A stretch of DNA of 64,000 nt, from NCBI GenBank assembly GCA_003240735.1, contig QFNE01000001.1, positions 218,474 to 282,473 on the forward strand. Reading direction: 5' to 3'. Positions 41,551 through 49,760 of this stretch are shown piece after piece. The position numbers and the translations under genes were made by a program. Every line of letters starts with the position of its first letter. The first letter of the stretch is position 1. The notes under the pieces were generated by a model. The model worked only from the letters and a program-made list of their open reading frames with translations. It did not search any database and was not told the origin of the DNA. The stretch is from Paracoccus denitrificans (GTDB lineage: Bacteria; Pseudomonadota; Alphaproteobacteria; Rhodobacterales; Rhodobacteraceae).

Positions 41551-42745
41551 AGTCGCCTCCGAAGATGCGGGTGTGAAGGGGGTTGAAGCCGATGCGATAG
41601 GTCAGCTCGGCCGGGTGCTGGGCGGTCCAGACCGCCAGATCGGCGCGCTGACCGGGTGCAATCGTGCCGCGATCAGTCAGCCCAAGGGCCAGCGCGGCGT
41701 TCCTTGTCACAGCCGCCAGACATTCGGCAGGCGTCAGCCGGAACAGCGTCGCACCCATGTTCATCGTCAACAGAAGCGAAGTCAGCGGCGACGTACCGGG
41801 GTTGCAGTCGGTTGCCAGCGCAATCGGAACACCAGCGTCGCGCAGCGCCTGCACCGGGGGATGCTGGGTTTCCCGCAGCGTATAGAACGCGCCGGGCAGC
41901 AGGACCGCGACGGTGCCGGATGCGGCCATCGCATCGACGCCGTCCTGCCCCAGATATTCCAGATGGTCGGCCGAAATCGCGCCGTGTGCCGCGGCCATCG
42001 CAGCGCCATGCAGGTCCGAGAGTTGTTCGGCATGCAGCTTGACCGGCAGGCCCAGCTTTTTGGCGTGATCAAAGATCGCGGCCATCTCTTCGGTGGAAAA
42101 CGCGATGCCTTCGCAGAACCCGTCGACGGCATCGACCAGATCTTCGCCGTGGGCGCGGTCCAGACCGGCAATCACCACCTCACGGATGTAGCTGGCGCGG
42201 TCGTCCTTGTATTCGGGCGGCAACGCGTGCGCGGCAAGCCACGTCGTCACGACCTTGATCGGGCGACGGGCGCCGATCAGGCGGGCGACGCGCAGCATCT
42301 TGATTTCGTCGTCGACCGTCAGGCCATAGCCCGACTTGATTTCGATCGTGGTGACACCTTCGGCGATCAGATGATCGACGCGGGGCAGCGCACGGGCCAG
42401 AAGCGCCGCCTCATCCGCGTCGCGGGTCGCGTTGACGCTGGACAGGATGCCGCCGCCGGCGCGGGCGATCTCTTCGTAGCTCGCGCCTTCCAGCCGCATC
42501 TCGAATTCGCGGGCGCGGTCGCCGCCAAAGACGATGTGGGTATGGCAGTCGATCAGCGCCGGCGTGACAAGCCGTCCGTCCAGATCCTGAACCGCGCCTC
42601 CCGCATATTGCGACGGCAGGTCAGACTTGGCGCCGACCCACGCGATTCGGTCATCTTCAATGACGATGGCGCCATCAGGGATCAGTCCGTAACCGCCTGT
42701 CGTGTCAGCCATGGTGGCAATCTGGACGTTGCTGAGTATCTGCAT
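41543..42745 (-). CDS. hutI: Imidazolonepropionase
   Basis: A 400-residue amidohydrolase-fold enzyme that opens imidazolone-5-propionate to N-formimidoyl-glutamate. Metal ligands are readable in LIDCHTHIVFGGDRAREFEMR (about residues 65-85), KLHAEQLSDLHGAAMAAAHGAISADHLEYL (about 235-265) and the Asp of LATDCNPGTSPLTSLLLTMNMG (about 310). GYGLTVDDEIKMLRV is a further family string. It is the first gene of the minus-strand hut block; the 95 bases upstream carry the probable operator and face the divergent hutF. Confidence 0.97.
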   Translation of the reverse strand: MQILSNVQIATMADTTGGYGLIPDGAIVIEDDRIAWVGAKSDLPSQYAGGAVQDLDGRLVTPALIDCHTHIVFGGDRAREFEMRLEGASYEEIARAGGGILSSVNATRDADEAALLARALPRVDHLIAEGVTTIEIKSGYGLTVDDEIKMLRVARLIGARRPIKVVTTWLAAHALPPEYKDDRASYIREVVIAGLDRAHGEDLVDAVDGFCEGIAFSTEEMAAIFDHAKKLGLPVKLHAEQLSDLHGAAMAAAHGAISADHLEYLGQDGVDAMAASGTVAVLLPGAFYTLRETQHPPVQALRDAGVPIALATDCNPGTSPLTSLLLTMNMGATLFRLTPAECLAAVTRNAALALGLTDRGTIAPGQRADLAVWTAQHPAELTYRIGFNPLHTRIFGGDFA

Positions 42746-42777
42746 GGGTCCCGTCTTAGATTGATTTAACCCGGTTT

Positions 42778-42815
42778 CTATGTCTAAACTTAATCATACT
42801 CTATGTCTAAACTTA
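42778..42815. repeat. Direct repeat, probable HutC operator between hutI and hutF
   Basis: The 15-base sequence CTATGTCTAAACTTA occurs twice, at 42778-42792 and 42801-42815, spaced 23 bases start to start. The short AT-rich intergenic region (42746-42840) holds the divergent promoters of hutI and hutF, and the gene for a HutC regulator is two genes away. Two equally oriented sites about two helical turns apart would let a regulator act on both promoters. Which protein binds is inferred. Confidence 0.55.
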
Positions 42816-42840
42816 TTTTGCCGTCAAAAGGGGCAGCGCG

Positions 42841-44199
42841 ATGCAGAAGATCTGGGCAGAACGGGCGTTGCTGCCTGATGGATGGGCAGAAAACATCTGC
42901 GTCACGGTGGATCACGGGCGAATCACCGCAGTCGAATCCGGCGATAGCTGCGATGTCCGCACCCCACTGCTGCTGCCCGCGATGGTCAACCTGCACAGCC
43001 ACGCGTTTCAGCGCGCGATGGCGGGCCTGTCCGAGGCGAAGGGTCCCGAACCACGGGACACGTTCTGGACGTGGCGCAAGATCATGTACCGCTTTCTGGA
43101 CGTCCTGACCCCCGAGGATGTCGAGGCGATCGCAGCCCTGGTCCAGATGGAGATGCTGGAGGCGGGCTATGCCACCAATGTCGAGTTCCATTACCTGCAC
43201 CACCGCCCGGGTGGTGGGCATTACGACGACATCGCCGAAATGGCGCAGCGCGTCGTCGCGGCAGCCGGACGGACGGGCGTCGGCCTGACGCTGTTGCCGG
43301 TTCACTATCAGTTCGGCGGCGTCGACCGCCGCGCCCTGATCCCCGGTCAGGACCGCTTTGGCACGACCCCCGAAGAATTCGTCCGCCTGCTGGAGGCGTC
43401 TGAGGCCGCATTGGCCGCCCTGCCCCCGGATGCCGGCATCGGCGTTGCCCCCCACAGCCTGCGCGCCGTCAGCCCCGAGGGGTTGAAGGCCGCAATCGCC
43501 CTGCGCCCGGACCGACCCCTGCACATGCATCTGGCCGAGCAGGTCCCCGAGATCGAGGAAATCAGCGCGGCTTACGGTCGCCGTCCGGTCGAGTGGGTGC
43601 TGGACAACCACGACGTGAACCGGCGCTGGACGCTGATTCACCTGACCCACATGACCGACGACGAAACCCGCCGCCTTGCCGCGACCGGGGCCGTCGCCGG
43701 ACTTTGCCCCATCACCGAAAGCTCGCTTGGTGACGGGATCTTCAACGGGACGGTCTGGGCGGACGGCCACGGCCGCTATGGCTTTGGTTCTGACAGCAAC
43801 ATCCGCATTTCGCTGACCGAAGAACTGCGCACACTGGAATACAGCCAACGCCTGCGGGACCGGGGCCGGGCGATACTGGCGACGCCCGAAAGATCGACGG
43901 GACGCGTCATCTATGACGCCGGGCTGGATGCCGGGGCGACGGCAGCGGGGCGCGATACCGGCGCCATCGCGGTCGGACAGTGGGCGGACCTGATCGGGGT
44001 CGAGACGCGGCACCCCGTCATGGCCGGGCGAAAGGGTGACCAGCTGCTCGACAGCCTGATCTTTGCCGGACATGACGGCCTGATCCGCGACACATGGGCC
44101 GCCGGCCGCCACGTCGTCCAGAACGGAAAACATGTCGACAGCGACCGCATCACCGCCGACTATCTGTCCACGATGGCGCGGTTGCAGGACAGGATGTGA
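42841..44199 (+). CDS. hutF: Formimidoylglutamate deiminase
   Basis: A 452-residue amidohydrolase that deiminates N-formimidoyl-L-glutamate to N-formyl-L-glutamate. Metal sites are in MVNLHSHAFQRAMAGLSE (about residues 50-67), the middle of the barrel IGVAPHSLRAVS and LHMHLAEQVPEIEEI (about 215-245), WTLIHLTHMTDDE, and the Asp in GRYGFGSDSNIRISLTEELRTLEYSQRLRDR (about 320). FHYLHHRPGG is the conserved HutF string. With hutG it forms the two-enzyme branch that avoids formiminoglutamase. It is divergent from hutI, and its TGA overlaps the GTG start of hutC. Confidence 0.95.
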   Translation: MQKIWAERALLPDGWAENICVTVDHGRITAVESGDSCDVRTPLLLPAMVNLHSHAFQRAMAGLSEAKGPEPRDTFWTWRKIMYRFLDVLTPEDVEAIAALVQMEMLEAGYATNVEFHYLHHRPGGGHYDDIAEMAQRVVAAAGRTGVGLTLLPVHYQFGGVDRRALIPGQDRFGTTPEEFVRLLEASEAALAALPPDAGIGVAPHSLRAVSPEGLKAAIALRPDRPLHMHLAEQVPEIEEISAAYGRRPVEWVLDNHDVNRRWTLIHLTHMTDDETRRLAATGAVAGLCPITESSLGDGIFNGTVWADGHGRYGFGSDSNIRISLTEELRTLEYSQRLRDRGRAILATPERSTGRVIYDAGLDAGATAAGRDTGAIAVGQWADLIGVETRHPVMAGRKGDQLLDSLIFAGHDGLIRDTWAAGRHVVQNGKHVDSDRITADYLSTMARLQDRM

Positions 44200-44897
44200 G
44201 CGAGAAGTCCCCCCTCAAGGCGCAGTCGATCACGGCCGAGGTGCGACGGCGCATCGTGGACCGCGAATGGCGTCAGGGCGACCGTATCCCGGACGAAGCG
44301 GCGCTGGCGATCGAATTCGGCGCCGCACGCGCGACGGTGAACAAGGCGCTGCAGGCCCTGGCCGATGAGGGGCTTTTGGATCGCAAGCGGCGTGCGGGCA
44401 CGCATGTCACGATCAACCCTGCCCGCAAGGCCACGCTGACGATCCCCATCGTGCGCGAACAGATCGAACAGGCGGGGCTGGACTACAGCCACCGGGTCGT
44501 GGCGCAGAAGATCAGCCCCCTTCCGGCAGAGGTCGCGGCGCGCATGGCCCTGCCCGAAGGGACGCCCCTGATCCATCTGCGCACAGTCCATTTTGGCGGC
44601 GCCGATCCGTTTCAGGTCGAAGATCGCTGGGTCAACCCCACCGCCGCACCAGGGGCCGAAGAGGTCGACTTTCACCGCATCAACGCCAATGAATGGCTGG
44701 TGCGGAACTTTCCCTGGCTGCGCAACGACATGGCGTTTTCGGCCGAGAACGCGAACGCGCGCGACGCCCGTCTGCTGAAAACCCGGCAGGGGACGGCCCT
44801 TCTGATCATCCACCGCACCACGTGGAACGATCTGGGACCCATCACCTCGGTCCGGTTGGCGTTCCGGCCGGGGTATCAGATGCTGTCCCAACCCTGA
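44196..44897 (+). CDS. hutC: Histidine utilization repressor
   Basis: A 233-residue GntR-family regulator of the HutC subfamily. The N-terminal winged helix is AQSITAEVRRRIVDREWRQGDRIPDEAALAIEFGAARATVNKALQALADEGLLDRKRRAGTHV (residues about 9-71); the C-terminal UTRA domain contains LPLIHLRTVHFGGADPFQVEDRWVN-type strings and EWLVRNFPWL, the usual urocanate-binding region. The start is GTG at 44196, overlapping the hutF stop (GTGA); upstream in-frame codons only lie inside hutF. Urocanate is the normal inducer. Its last 56 bases overlap the 3' end of the convergent LysR gene. Confidence 0.93.
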   Translation: MSEKSPLKAQSITAEVRRRIVDREWRQGDRIPDEAALAIEFGAARATVNKALQALADEGLLDRKRRAGTHVTINPARKATLTIPIVREQIEQAGLDYSHRVVAQKISPLPAEVAARMALPEGTPLIHLRTVHFGGADPFQVEDRWVNPTAAPGAEEVDFHRINANEWLVRNFPWLRNDMAFSAENANARDARLLKTRQGTALLIIHRTTWNDLGPITSVRLAFRPGYQMLSQP

Positions 44898-45786
44898 GCC
44901 TTAGTGTTTCGATCAGGGCGGCCAGTGCCGGGGGACGCTGACGCCGGCTGGGATAGTAAAGGTGATACCCTTCGAACGTCTTTCGCCAGTCGTGAAGCAC
45001 CTCGACCAGACGCCCATCTTCGATATGACGCGCGACGAAGGGGCGCGGCAGATATGCCAGCCCCCCGCCTGCAAGGCAGGCCGTACGCACGTGAAAGATG
45101 CTTGTCAGCACCAGCCGTCCCTTGGTGGCGATGCGCAGATCGCGTCCGGCCGCATGGTCAAAGAATGTCCACGCGAAAATCTCGCCGTGCGTGGGCAGAC
45201 GCAGATTGATGCAATTGTGGTCGGCCAGATCGTGCGGCCGCGTCGGCAGGTGGGCGGGATCAATCACATCACGTGCCGCGACGACAGCCATGTCGATGTC
45301 GGCTCCGATCCGCATCGCGATCATGTCCTTGGACACCAGCGCCCCGCGTCGCACCCCCATATCAATCCCGTCCCGTGCAACGTCGATCCGTCCATAGTCG
45401 CTGATCAGTTCGACGGATATGTCCGGGTACTCATCCATGAATGCGGGCAAGACCGGCTGCAGGATGCTGTGGATGGCGTATTCGTCGGCGGTTAGCCGCA
45501 CCGTTCCACTGGGCCGGTCCCGCAGCGCGCCCAGCCGCATGAAGCCGCGATCGATCTGATCCAGCGCGGGGACAACTTGGGCCAACAGCTGCTCTCCGGC
45601 GTCGGTGGGCGAGACGTGGCGGGTGGTTCGGTTCAGAAGCCGGATGCCAAGCCGCGCCTCTAACTGGCGGATGGTCTGGCTGAGGGCGGATTGGGAAACG
45701 CCCAGCCGCGCCGCGGCCCTGGTGAAGCTCGCCTCATCAGCGACCGTCACAAAGGCATTCAGGTCGCGCAGGTTTTCAGGTGTCAA
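44842..45786 (-). CDS. LysR-family transcriptional regulator
   Basis: A 314-residue LysR regulator. The N-terminal helix-turn-helix is LRDLNAFVTVADEASFTRAAARLGVSQSALSQTIRQLEARLGIRLLNRTTRHVSPTDAG (residues about 5-64), followed by a substrate-binding domain of the PBP2_CrgA-like type (GTVRLTADEYAIHSILQPVLPAFMDEYPDISVELISDYGRIDVARDGIDMGVRRG, then ACLAGGGLAYLPRPFVARHIEDGRLVEVL and LYYPSRRQRPPALAALIETLR). It is divergent from the hydrolase gene at 45883 and likely controls it. Its 3' end runs 56 bases into hutC on the other strand, an overlap of convergent genes. Confidence 0.92.
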   Translation of the reverse strand: MTPENLRDLNAFVTVADEASFTRAAARLGVSQSALSQTIRQLEARLGIRLLNRTTRHVSPTDAGEQLLAQVVPALDQIDRGFMRLGALRDRPSGTVRLTADEYAIHSILQPVLPAFMDEYPDISVELISDYGRIDVARDGIDMGVRRGALVSKDMIAMRIGADIDMAVVAARDVIDPAHLPTRPHDLADHNCINLRLPTHGEIFAWTFFDHAAGRDLRIATKGRLVLTSIFHVRTACLAGGGLAYLPRPFVARHIEDGRLVEVLHDWRKTFEGYHLYYPSRRQRPPALAALIETLRLRVGTASDTPAGTPTGPR

Positions 45787-45882
45787 TGATAAGGCAGGCT
45801 AATGATTGCATGCTGATTATTGCCGCTAATCCCTCAAACAGCAATCGCCCATATTCGTGCCATGCTAAGAAGGAGCGATCCA

Positions 45883-46806
45883 ATGAAACCCGTCACGTTC
45901 AAAAACCAAAGCTGGGAAATGGCTGCGAACCTGCATCTGCCCCCGGAATTCGATGCGACCAAGACCTATCCCGCGATCGTGGTCGGCCACCCGATCAGTT
46001 CATGCAAAGAGCAGACCGCCGCAATCTATGCCGACAAGCTGGCGGCGCTGGGGTATGTCTGCCTGGCGTTCGACGCCTCGACCCAGGGGGCCAGCGGCGG
46101 GCCGGGTCGGTTCATGGAAGACCCCGCCCGCCGGGTTGAAGATTTCAAATGCGCGGTTGATTTTCTGGTGACGCAGGACTTCGTCGATGTGGATCGGATC
46201 GGGGTTCTGGGCATCTGTGGTGGCGGCGGATACGCGGTCAACGCGGCGATGACCGAGCGTCGGTTCAAGGCCGTGGCGACCGTGGTCGGCGCAAACTATG
46301 GCCGCCTTGTCCGCGAGGGCGACCTGACCGCGCACGCGGCATTGGCCGCACTGAACGAGATCGGCGCACAACGCACCCGTGAGGCGCGCGGCGCAGAGAC
46401 TGCAATCACCACCTTCATCCCGCGCAACACCACGGAACTGAAGGATGCAGGCATCACCGATGTCGATGTCGTCGAGGCGGTGGATTATTATACCACGCCG
46501 CGCGGACAGGCGGACGGATCACCCAACCAGCTGAATGTCGTCAGCACCGGGGCGGCCTTTAGCTGGGACGCGTTCCATCTGGCCGATCAGCTGCTGACGC
46601 AGCCTTTGCAGATCATCATCGGTGGGGGGCAGCCCGGAATGTTCGGGTCTTACCGCGACGGGTTTGCGCTGTTTGACAAGGCACGGTCTGCCGAAAAGTC
46701 CCTGCACATCGTCCCCGGCGCCACGCATTACGACCTCTACGACCAGCCCAAGCCCGTGGATGAAGCGGTCGAGGTGCTGAAGGGCTTCTACGCCGAACAC
46801 CTGTAA
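45883..46806 (+). CDS. Alpha/beta hydrolase with a cysteine at the nucleophile position (YcjY-like)
   Basis: A 307-residue alpha/beta hydrolase. The oxyanion strand is AIVVGHPISSCKEQ (about residues 31-44); the nucleophile elbow reads GVLGICGGGGYAVNAA, with Cys112 where most family members have Ser, as in dienelactone hydrolase and in YcjY-like proteins. The likely histidine lies in VPGATHYDLYD near the C-terminus. AAGGAG seven bases upstream decides the ATG at 45883 over an in-frame ATG at 45820. The LysR gene is divergent. The substrate is unknown. Confidence 0.85.
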   Translation: MKPVTFKNQSWEMAANLHLPPEFDATKTYPAIVVGHPISSCKEQTAAIYADKLAALGYVCLAFDASTQGASGGPGRFMEDPARRVEDFKCAVDFLVTQDFVDVDRIGVLGICGGGGYAVNAAMTERRFKAVATVVGANYGRLVREGDLTAHAALAALNEIGAQRTREARGAETAITTFIPRNTTELKDAGITDVDVVEAVDYYTTPRGQADGSPNQLNVVSTGAAFSWDAFHLADQLLTQPLQIIIGGGQPGMFGSYRDGFALFDKARSAEKSLHIVPGATHYDLYDQPKPVDEAVEVLKGFYAEHL

Positions 46807-46901
46807 ATCGCTGGCGGGGGCGTCATGAGTATGGCGCCCCGTCCGGTATCCCGACCGCCAGGACCTGTCATCGGGTCATGTCATTCAGCTTGCAGGTTCG
46901 G

Positions 46902-48938
46902 TCACAGATCCTTCACCAACCTCAAGGCGTCATAAATGGCCGCGTGGGTGTTGCGTGACGCGACCGCATCCCCGATGCGAAACAGCCGGAACCGGCCCGC
47001 GGGATTGCTGGCCACAGCTTGCAGCCCGCCCGTTGACAGCGCCTCATAATCGACCTCACCCAAGTTGGATGACTGCGGCTTCAGGTCGAAATACAGGTCG
47101 TCCAGCGGCCGAGTGCCGTGGTTGACCACGACCTGATCGACGATGCGGTCGCGCGTTACCCCGCCGTAATCGCTGCCCAGGGTGGCGCGCAAGGCATTGC
47201 CGTCGCGCGTGACCGCCTTCAGCCGCCAGGTGACCGTAAACGTCGTGTCTCGCGCCTGAAGGCTGCGCATATAGGGGACAAGGTTCATTGCCATGACCTC
47301 GGGCGCAAAGGCACGGTCGGGGGTCACGATTTCCACCTTCGCCCCAGTTGCCGAAATAAGGTCGGCTGCCTGCAAAGCCGCGTGATCGCCTGCGTCGTCG
47401 AAGATCAGGACGTTCTGCCCGGGCCGCACGTCGCCCGACAGGATGTCCCAGGCCGAAACGACCAGATCATCGCCGATTTCCAGCACTTCGGTGTGCGGCA
47501 GACCGCCGGTGGCGATGATGACTTCGTCCGGGGTCGTGGCCACGACATCATCCGCATCGGCAAAGCTGTTGAAGCGAAAGTTGACGCCTTGCTTTTCGCA
47601 CATCATCTGGCGCCATGAGATGATCGAGATCATCTCGCGGCGTCGTTCCTGCAGGGCGGTCAGGCGGATCTGCCCACCGGGCTTGTCCGCGGCCTCGAAC
47701 ACGGTGACGTCGTGGCCGCGCGCTGACGCGACGCGCGCTGCCTCCATCCCGGCGGGGCCGGCGCCGACGATGGTGATGCGCTTGCGCGTGGTGGCAGGAG
47801 GAATGGTCTGGGGCATCGTTTCTTCGCGCCCGGATGCGGGGTTGTGCAGGCAGAACGCCATGCCGCCCTGATAGATGCGGTCCAGACAATAGTTTGCACC
47901 GACGCAGGGGCGGATGTCGTCTTCGCGCCCTTCGATGATCTTTCGCACCAGATGGGGGTCGGCGATATGGGCCCGCGTCATGCCGACCATGTCGACCAGA
48001 CCCGCCGCAATGGCATGGCGGGCGGTCGCGACGTCCGGGATCTTGGCGGCATGGAAGGTCGGGAAATCGGTCGCCGCCCGGATCTGCCCCGCGAAGTCCA
48101 GATGCGGCGCGTTGCGCATGCCCTGGACCGGAATCACGTCCGTCAGCCCCGCGTCAGTGTCGATGTGGCCCCGCACCACGTTCAGGAAATCGACCAGCCC
48201 GCTGTCCTTCAGCTTTTGCGAAATCGCGATCCCATCGGCGGCGTCAAAGCCGCCCGGCAGACATTCGTCGCCGGTATACCGGACGCCGACCAGAAAGTCG
48301 GGACCACACCGTTCACGGATGCCGCGCAGAATGTCGAAGGTGAACCGCAGGCGGTTGTCCAGACTGCCGCCGTAATCGCCGTCCAGCTCGTTCGTCAGGG
48401 GCGACCAGAACTGGTCCATCAGGTGGCCGTAAGCCTGCAGCTCCAATCCGTCGAGGCCCGCATCCTTCATCCGCTCGGCCGCGTCGAAATAGTCGGCGAT
48501 GATGCGGCTGATGTCCCAGTCCTCCATCTTCTTGGGGAAGGCGCGGTGCGCCGCCTCTCGTTCGTGGCTGGGGGACACGATGGGCAGCCAGTCGGCCTTG
48601 TCCCAGCGCGTCCGCCGGCCAAGGTGGGTCAGCTGGATCATAACCGCGGCGCCATGATCGTGGCACTCATCGGCCAGCTGCCGCATCCAGCCGACGACCT
48701 CATCCTTCCAGGCCAGGATGTTGTTGAAGACAGGCGGGCTGTCGCGGGAAACCGATGCCGATCCGGCCGTCATCGTCAGCGCCACCCCTGCCTTGGCCCG
48801 TTCCACGTGATAGGCGCGGTACCGGTCCTTGGGCATCCCGTCTTCGGGATAGGCGGGTTCATGGCTGGTGATCATGATGCGGTTGCGCAGCGTCAGGTGT
48901 TTCAGCTGATAGGGCTGCAGAAGGGGATCGTTGGACAT
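46902..48938 (-). CDS. NADH:flavin oxidoreductase of the N-methylproline/dimethylglycine demethylase type
   Basis: A 678-residue two-part flavoprotein of the 2,4-dienoyl-CoA reductase/trimethylamine dehydrogenase architecture. Residues 1 to about 350 are an FMN TIM barrel (LTLRNRIMITSHEPAYPEDGMPKDRYRAYHVERAKAGVALTMTAGSASV, with QLTHLGRRTRW and the HLMDQFWSPLTNELDGDYGGSLDNRLRF core). An iron-sulfur loop CVGANYCLDRIYQGGMAFC follows, then an FAD/NAD domain (ITIVGAGPAGMEAARVASARGHDVTVFEAADKPGGQIRL). The HEPAY...GMPKDRYR strings resemble stachydrine/dimethylglycine demethylases, not dienoyl-CoA reductase. In the Fe-S loop only three of the four usual cysteines are seen. An upstream TTG/ATG start near 49004 is less likely. 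Confidence 0.85.
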   Translation of the reverse strand: MSNDPLLQPYQLKHLTLRNRIMITSHEPAYPEDGMPKDRYRAYHVERAKAGVALTMTAGSASVSRDSPPVFNNILAWKDEVVGWMRQLADECHDHGAAVMIQLTHLGRRTRWDKADWLPIVSPSHEREAAHRAFPKKMEDWDISRIIADYFDAAERMKDAGLDGLELQAYGHLMDQFWSPLTNELDGDYGGSLDNRLRFTFDILRGIRERCGPDFLVGVRYTGDECLPGGFDAADGIAISQKLKDSGLVDFLNVVRGHIDTDAGLTDVIPVQGMRNAPHLDFAGQIRAATDFPTFHAAKIPDVATARHAIAAGLVDMVGMTRAHIADPHLVRKIIEGREDDIRPCVGANYCLDRIYQGGMAFCLHNPASGREETMPQTIPPATTRKRITIVGAGPAGMEAARVASARGHDVTVFEAADKPGGQIRLTALQERRREMISIISWRQMMCEKQGVNFRFNSFADADDVVATTPDEVIIATGGLPHTEVLEIGDDLVVSAWDILSGDVRPGQNVLIFDDAGDHAALQAADLISATGAKVEIVTPDRAFAPEVMAMNLVPYMRSLQARDTTFTVTWRLKAVTRDGNALRATLGSDYGGVTRDRIVDQVVVNHGTRPLDDLYFDLKPQSSNLGEVDYEALSTGGLQAVASNPAGRFRLFRIGDAVASRNTHAAIYDALRLVKDL

Positions 48939-49088
48939 CTGGTTCTGCCTGAAATCGGTGGGTGCCTGCCGTTCAGCAAATGACAAACTGTTCATATCTG
49001 TCAATTATAAAATCATGTGTGAACTTCGAACTGTCATAAGCGAACATTTTTCTTGCGTGCGGTGATTTGGGCAAGCTAGCGTAGCCAC

Positions 49089-49730
49089 ATGAAAGCACGT
49101 GACATGACGGCAGAATCGGGATGGCGCGGGTCGCGCGATGGCTGGCTGGAGGCCGGATATCAGGGGCTGATCGACGGCGGCGTCGATGCGGTCAAGATTC
49201 AGCCCTTGGCCAAGGGTCTGAACCTGTCACGCACCAGCTTCTATTGGTTCTTCGACGACCGAGAGGCGCTTTTGTCCGCGCTGATCGACGGCTGGGCCGA
49301 CCGGACCACCACGCCCCTTCTGCGCGCGACGCAGGAATACGCCGAGTCCCAGACCGAGGCGATGCTGAACGTCCTCGCCTGTTTTCTGACCGGCGCTTTC
49401 GACACGCGGCTGGAGTTTGCGGTGCGCAGCTGGGCGCTGCAGGATGACGCCGTGTGCGCGCGCGTGGCCGACGCGGACGAACGCCGACTGGCCGCGCTGC
49501 GCGATCTGCTGACGCGTCATGGCCACGGCCCGCAGCAGGCCGACGTACGGGCGCGCACGATCTATCTGACGCAGATCGGATATATCTCGATGCGCGCGCA
49601 GGAAGAGGTGGAGACGCGTCTGTCGCGGATCCCGAACTATGTCGAGATCTACACCGGACAGACGGCCGAGCCGCGAGAGATTGCCCGGTTCACCGCGCGC
49701 ATCGCAGCGGCAATCGACCCTTCTGCTTAA
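49089..49730 (+). CDS. TetR/AcrR-family transcriptional regulator
   Basis: A 213-residue regulator with an N-terminal TetR-type helix-turn-helix (WLEAGYQGLIDGGVDAVKIQPLAKGLNLSRTSFYWFFDDREALLSALIDGW, residues about 18-68, with the typical SRTSFYWFF recognition helix) and a helical ligand-binding C-domain. It is divergent from the flavin oxidoreductase gene. The AT-rich intergenic region (48939-49088) contains GTTCG/CGAAC-type repeats around 49021-49044 (GTGAACTTCGAAC and GCGAAC) that could be its operator. It probably controls the imino-acid cluster. Confidence 0.88.
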   Translation: MKARDMTAESGWRGSRDGWLEAGYQGLIDGGVDAVKIQPLAKGLNLSRTSFYWFFDDREALLSALIDGWADRTTTPLLRATQEYAESQTEAMLNVLACFLTGAFDTRLEFAVRSWALQDDAVCARVADADERRLAALRDLLTRHGHGPQQADVRARTIYLTQIGYISMRAQEEVETRLSRIPNYVEIYTGQTAEPREIARFTARIAAAIDPSA

Positions 49731-49760
49731 CGTGCAACCCACCAAGGAAAGGGGCCGGAC

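Noticed and set aside
46807..46901. GGGGCG/CGCCCC hairpin between the hydrolase and flavoenzyme genes
   Set aside because: Only six pairs, a 12-base loop and no T-run on either strand; too weak to call a terminator.
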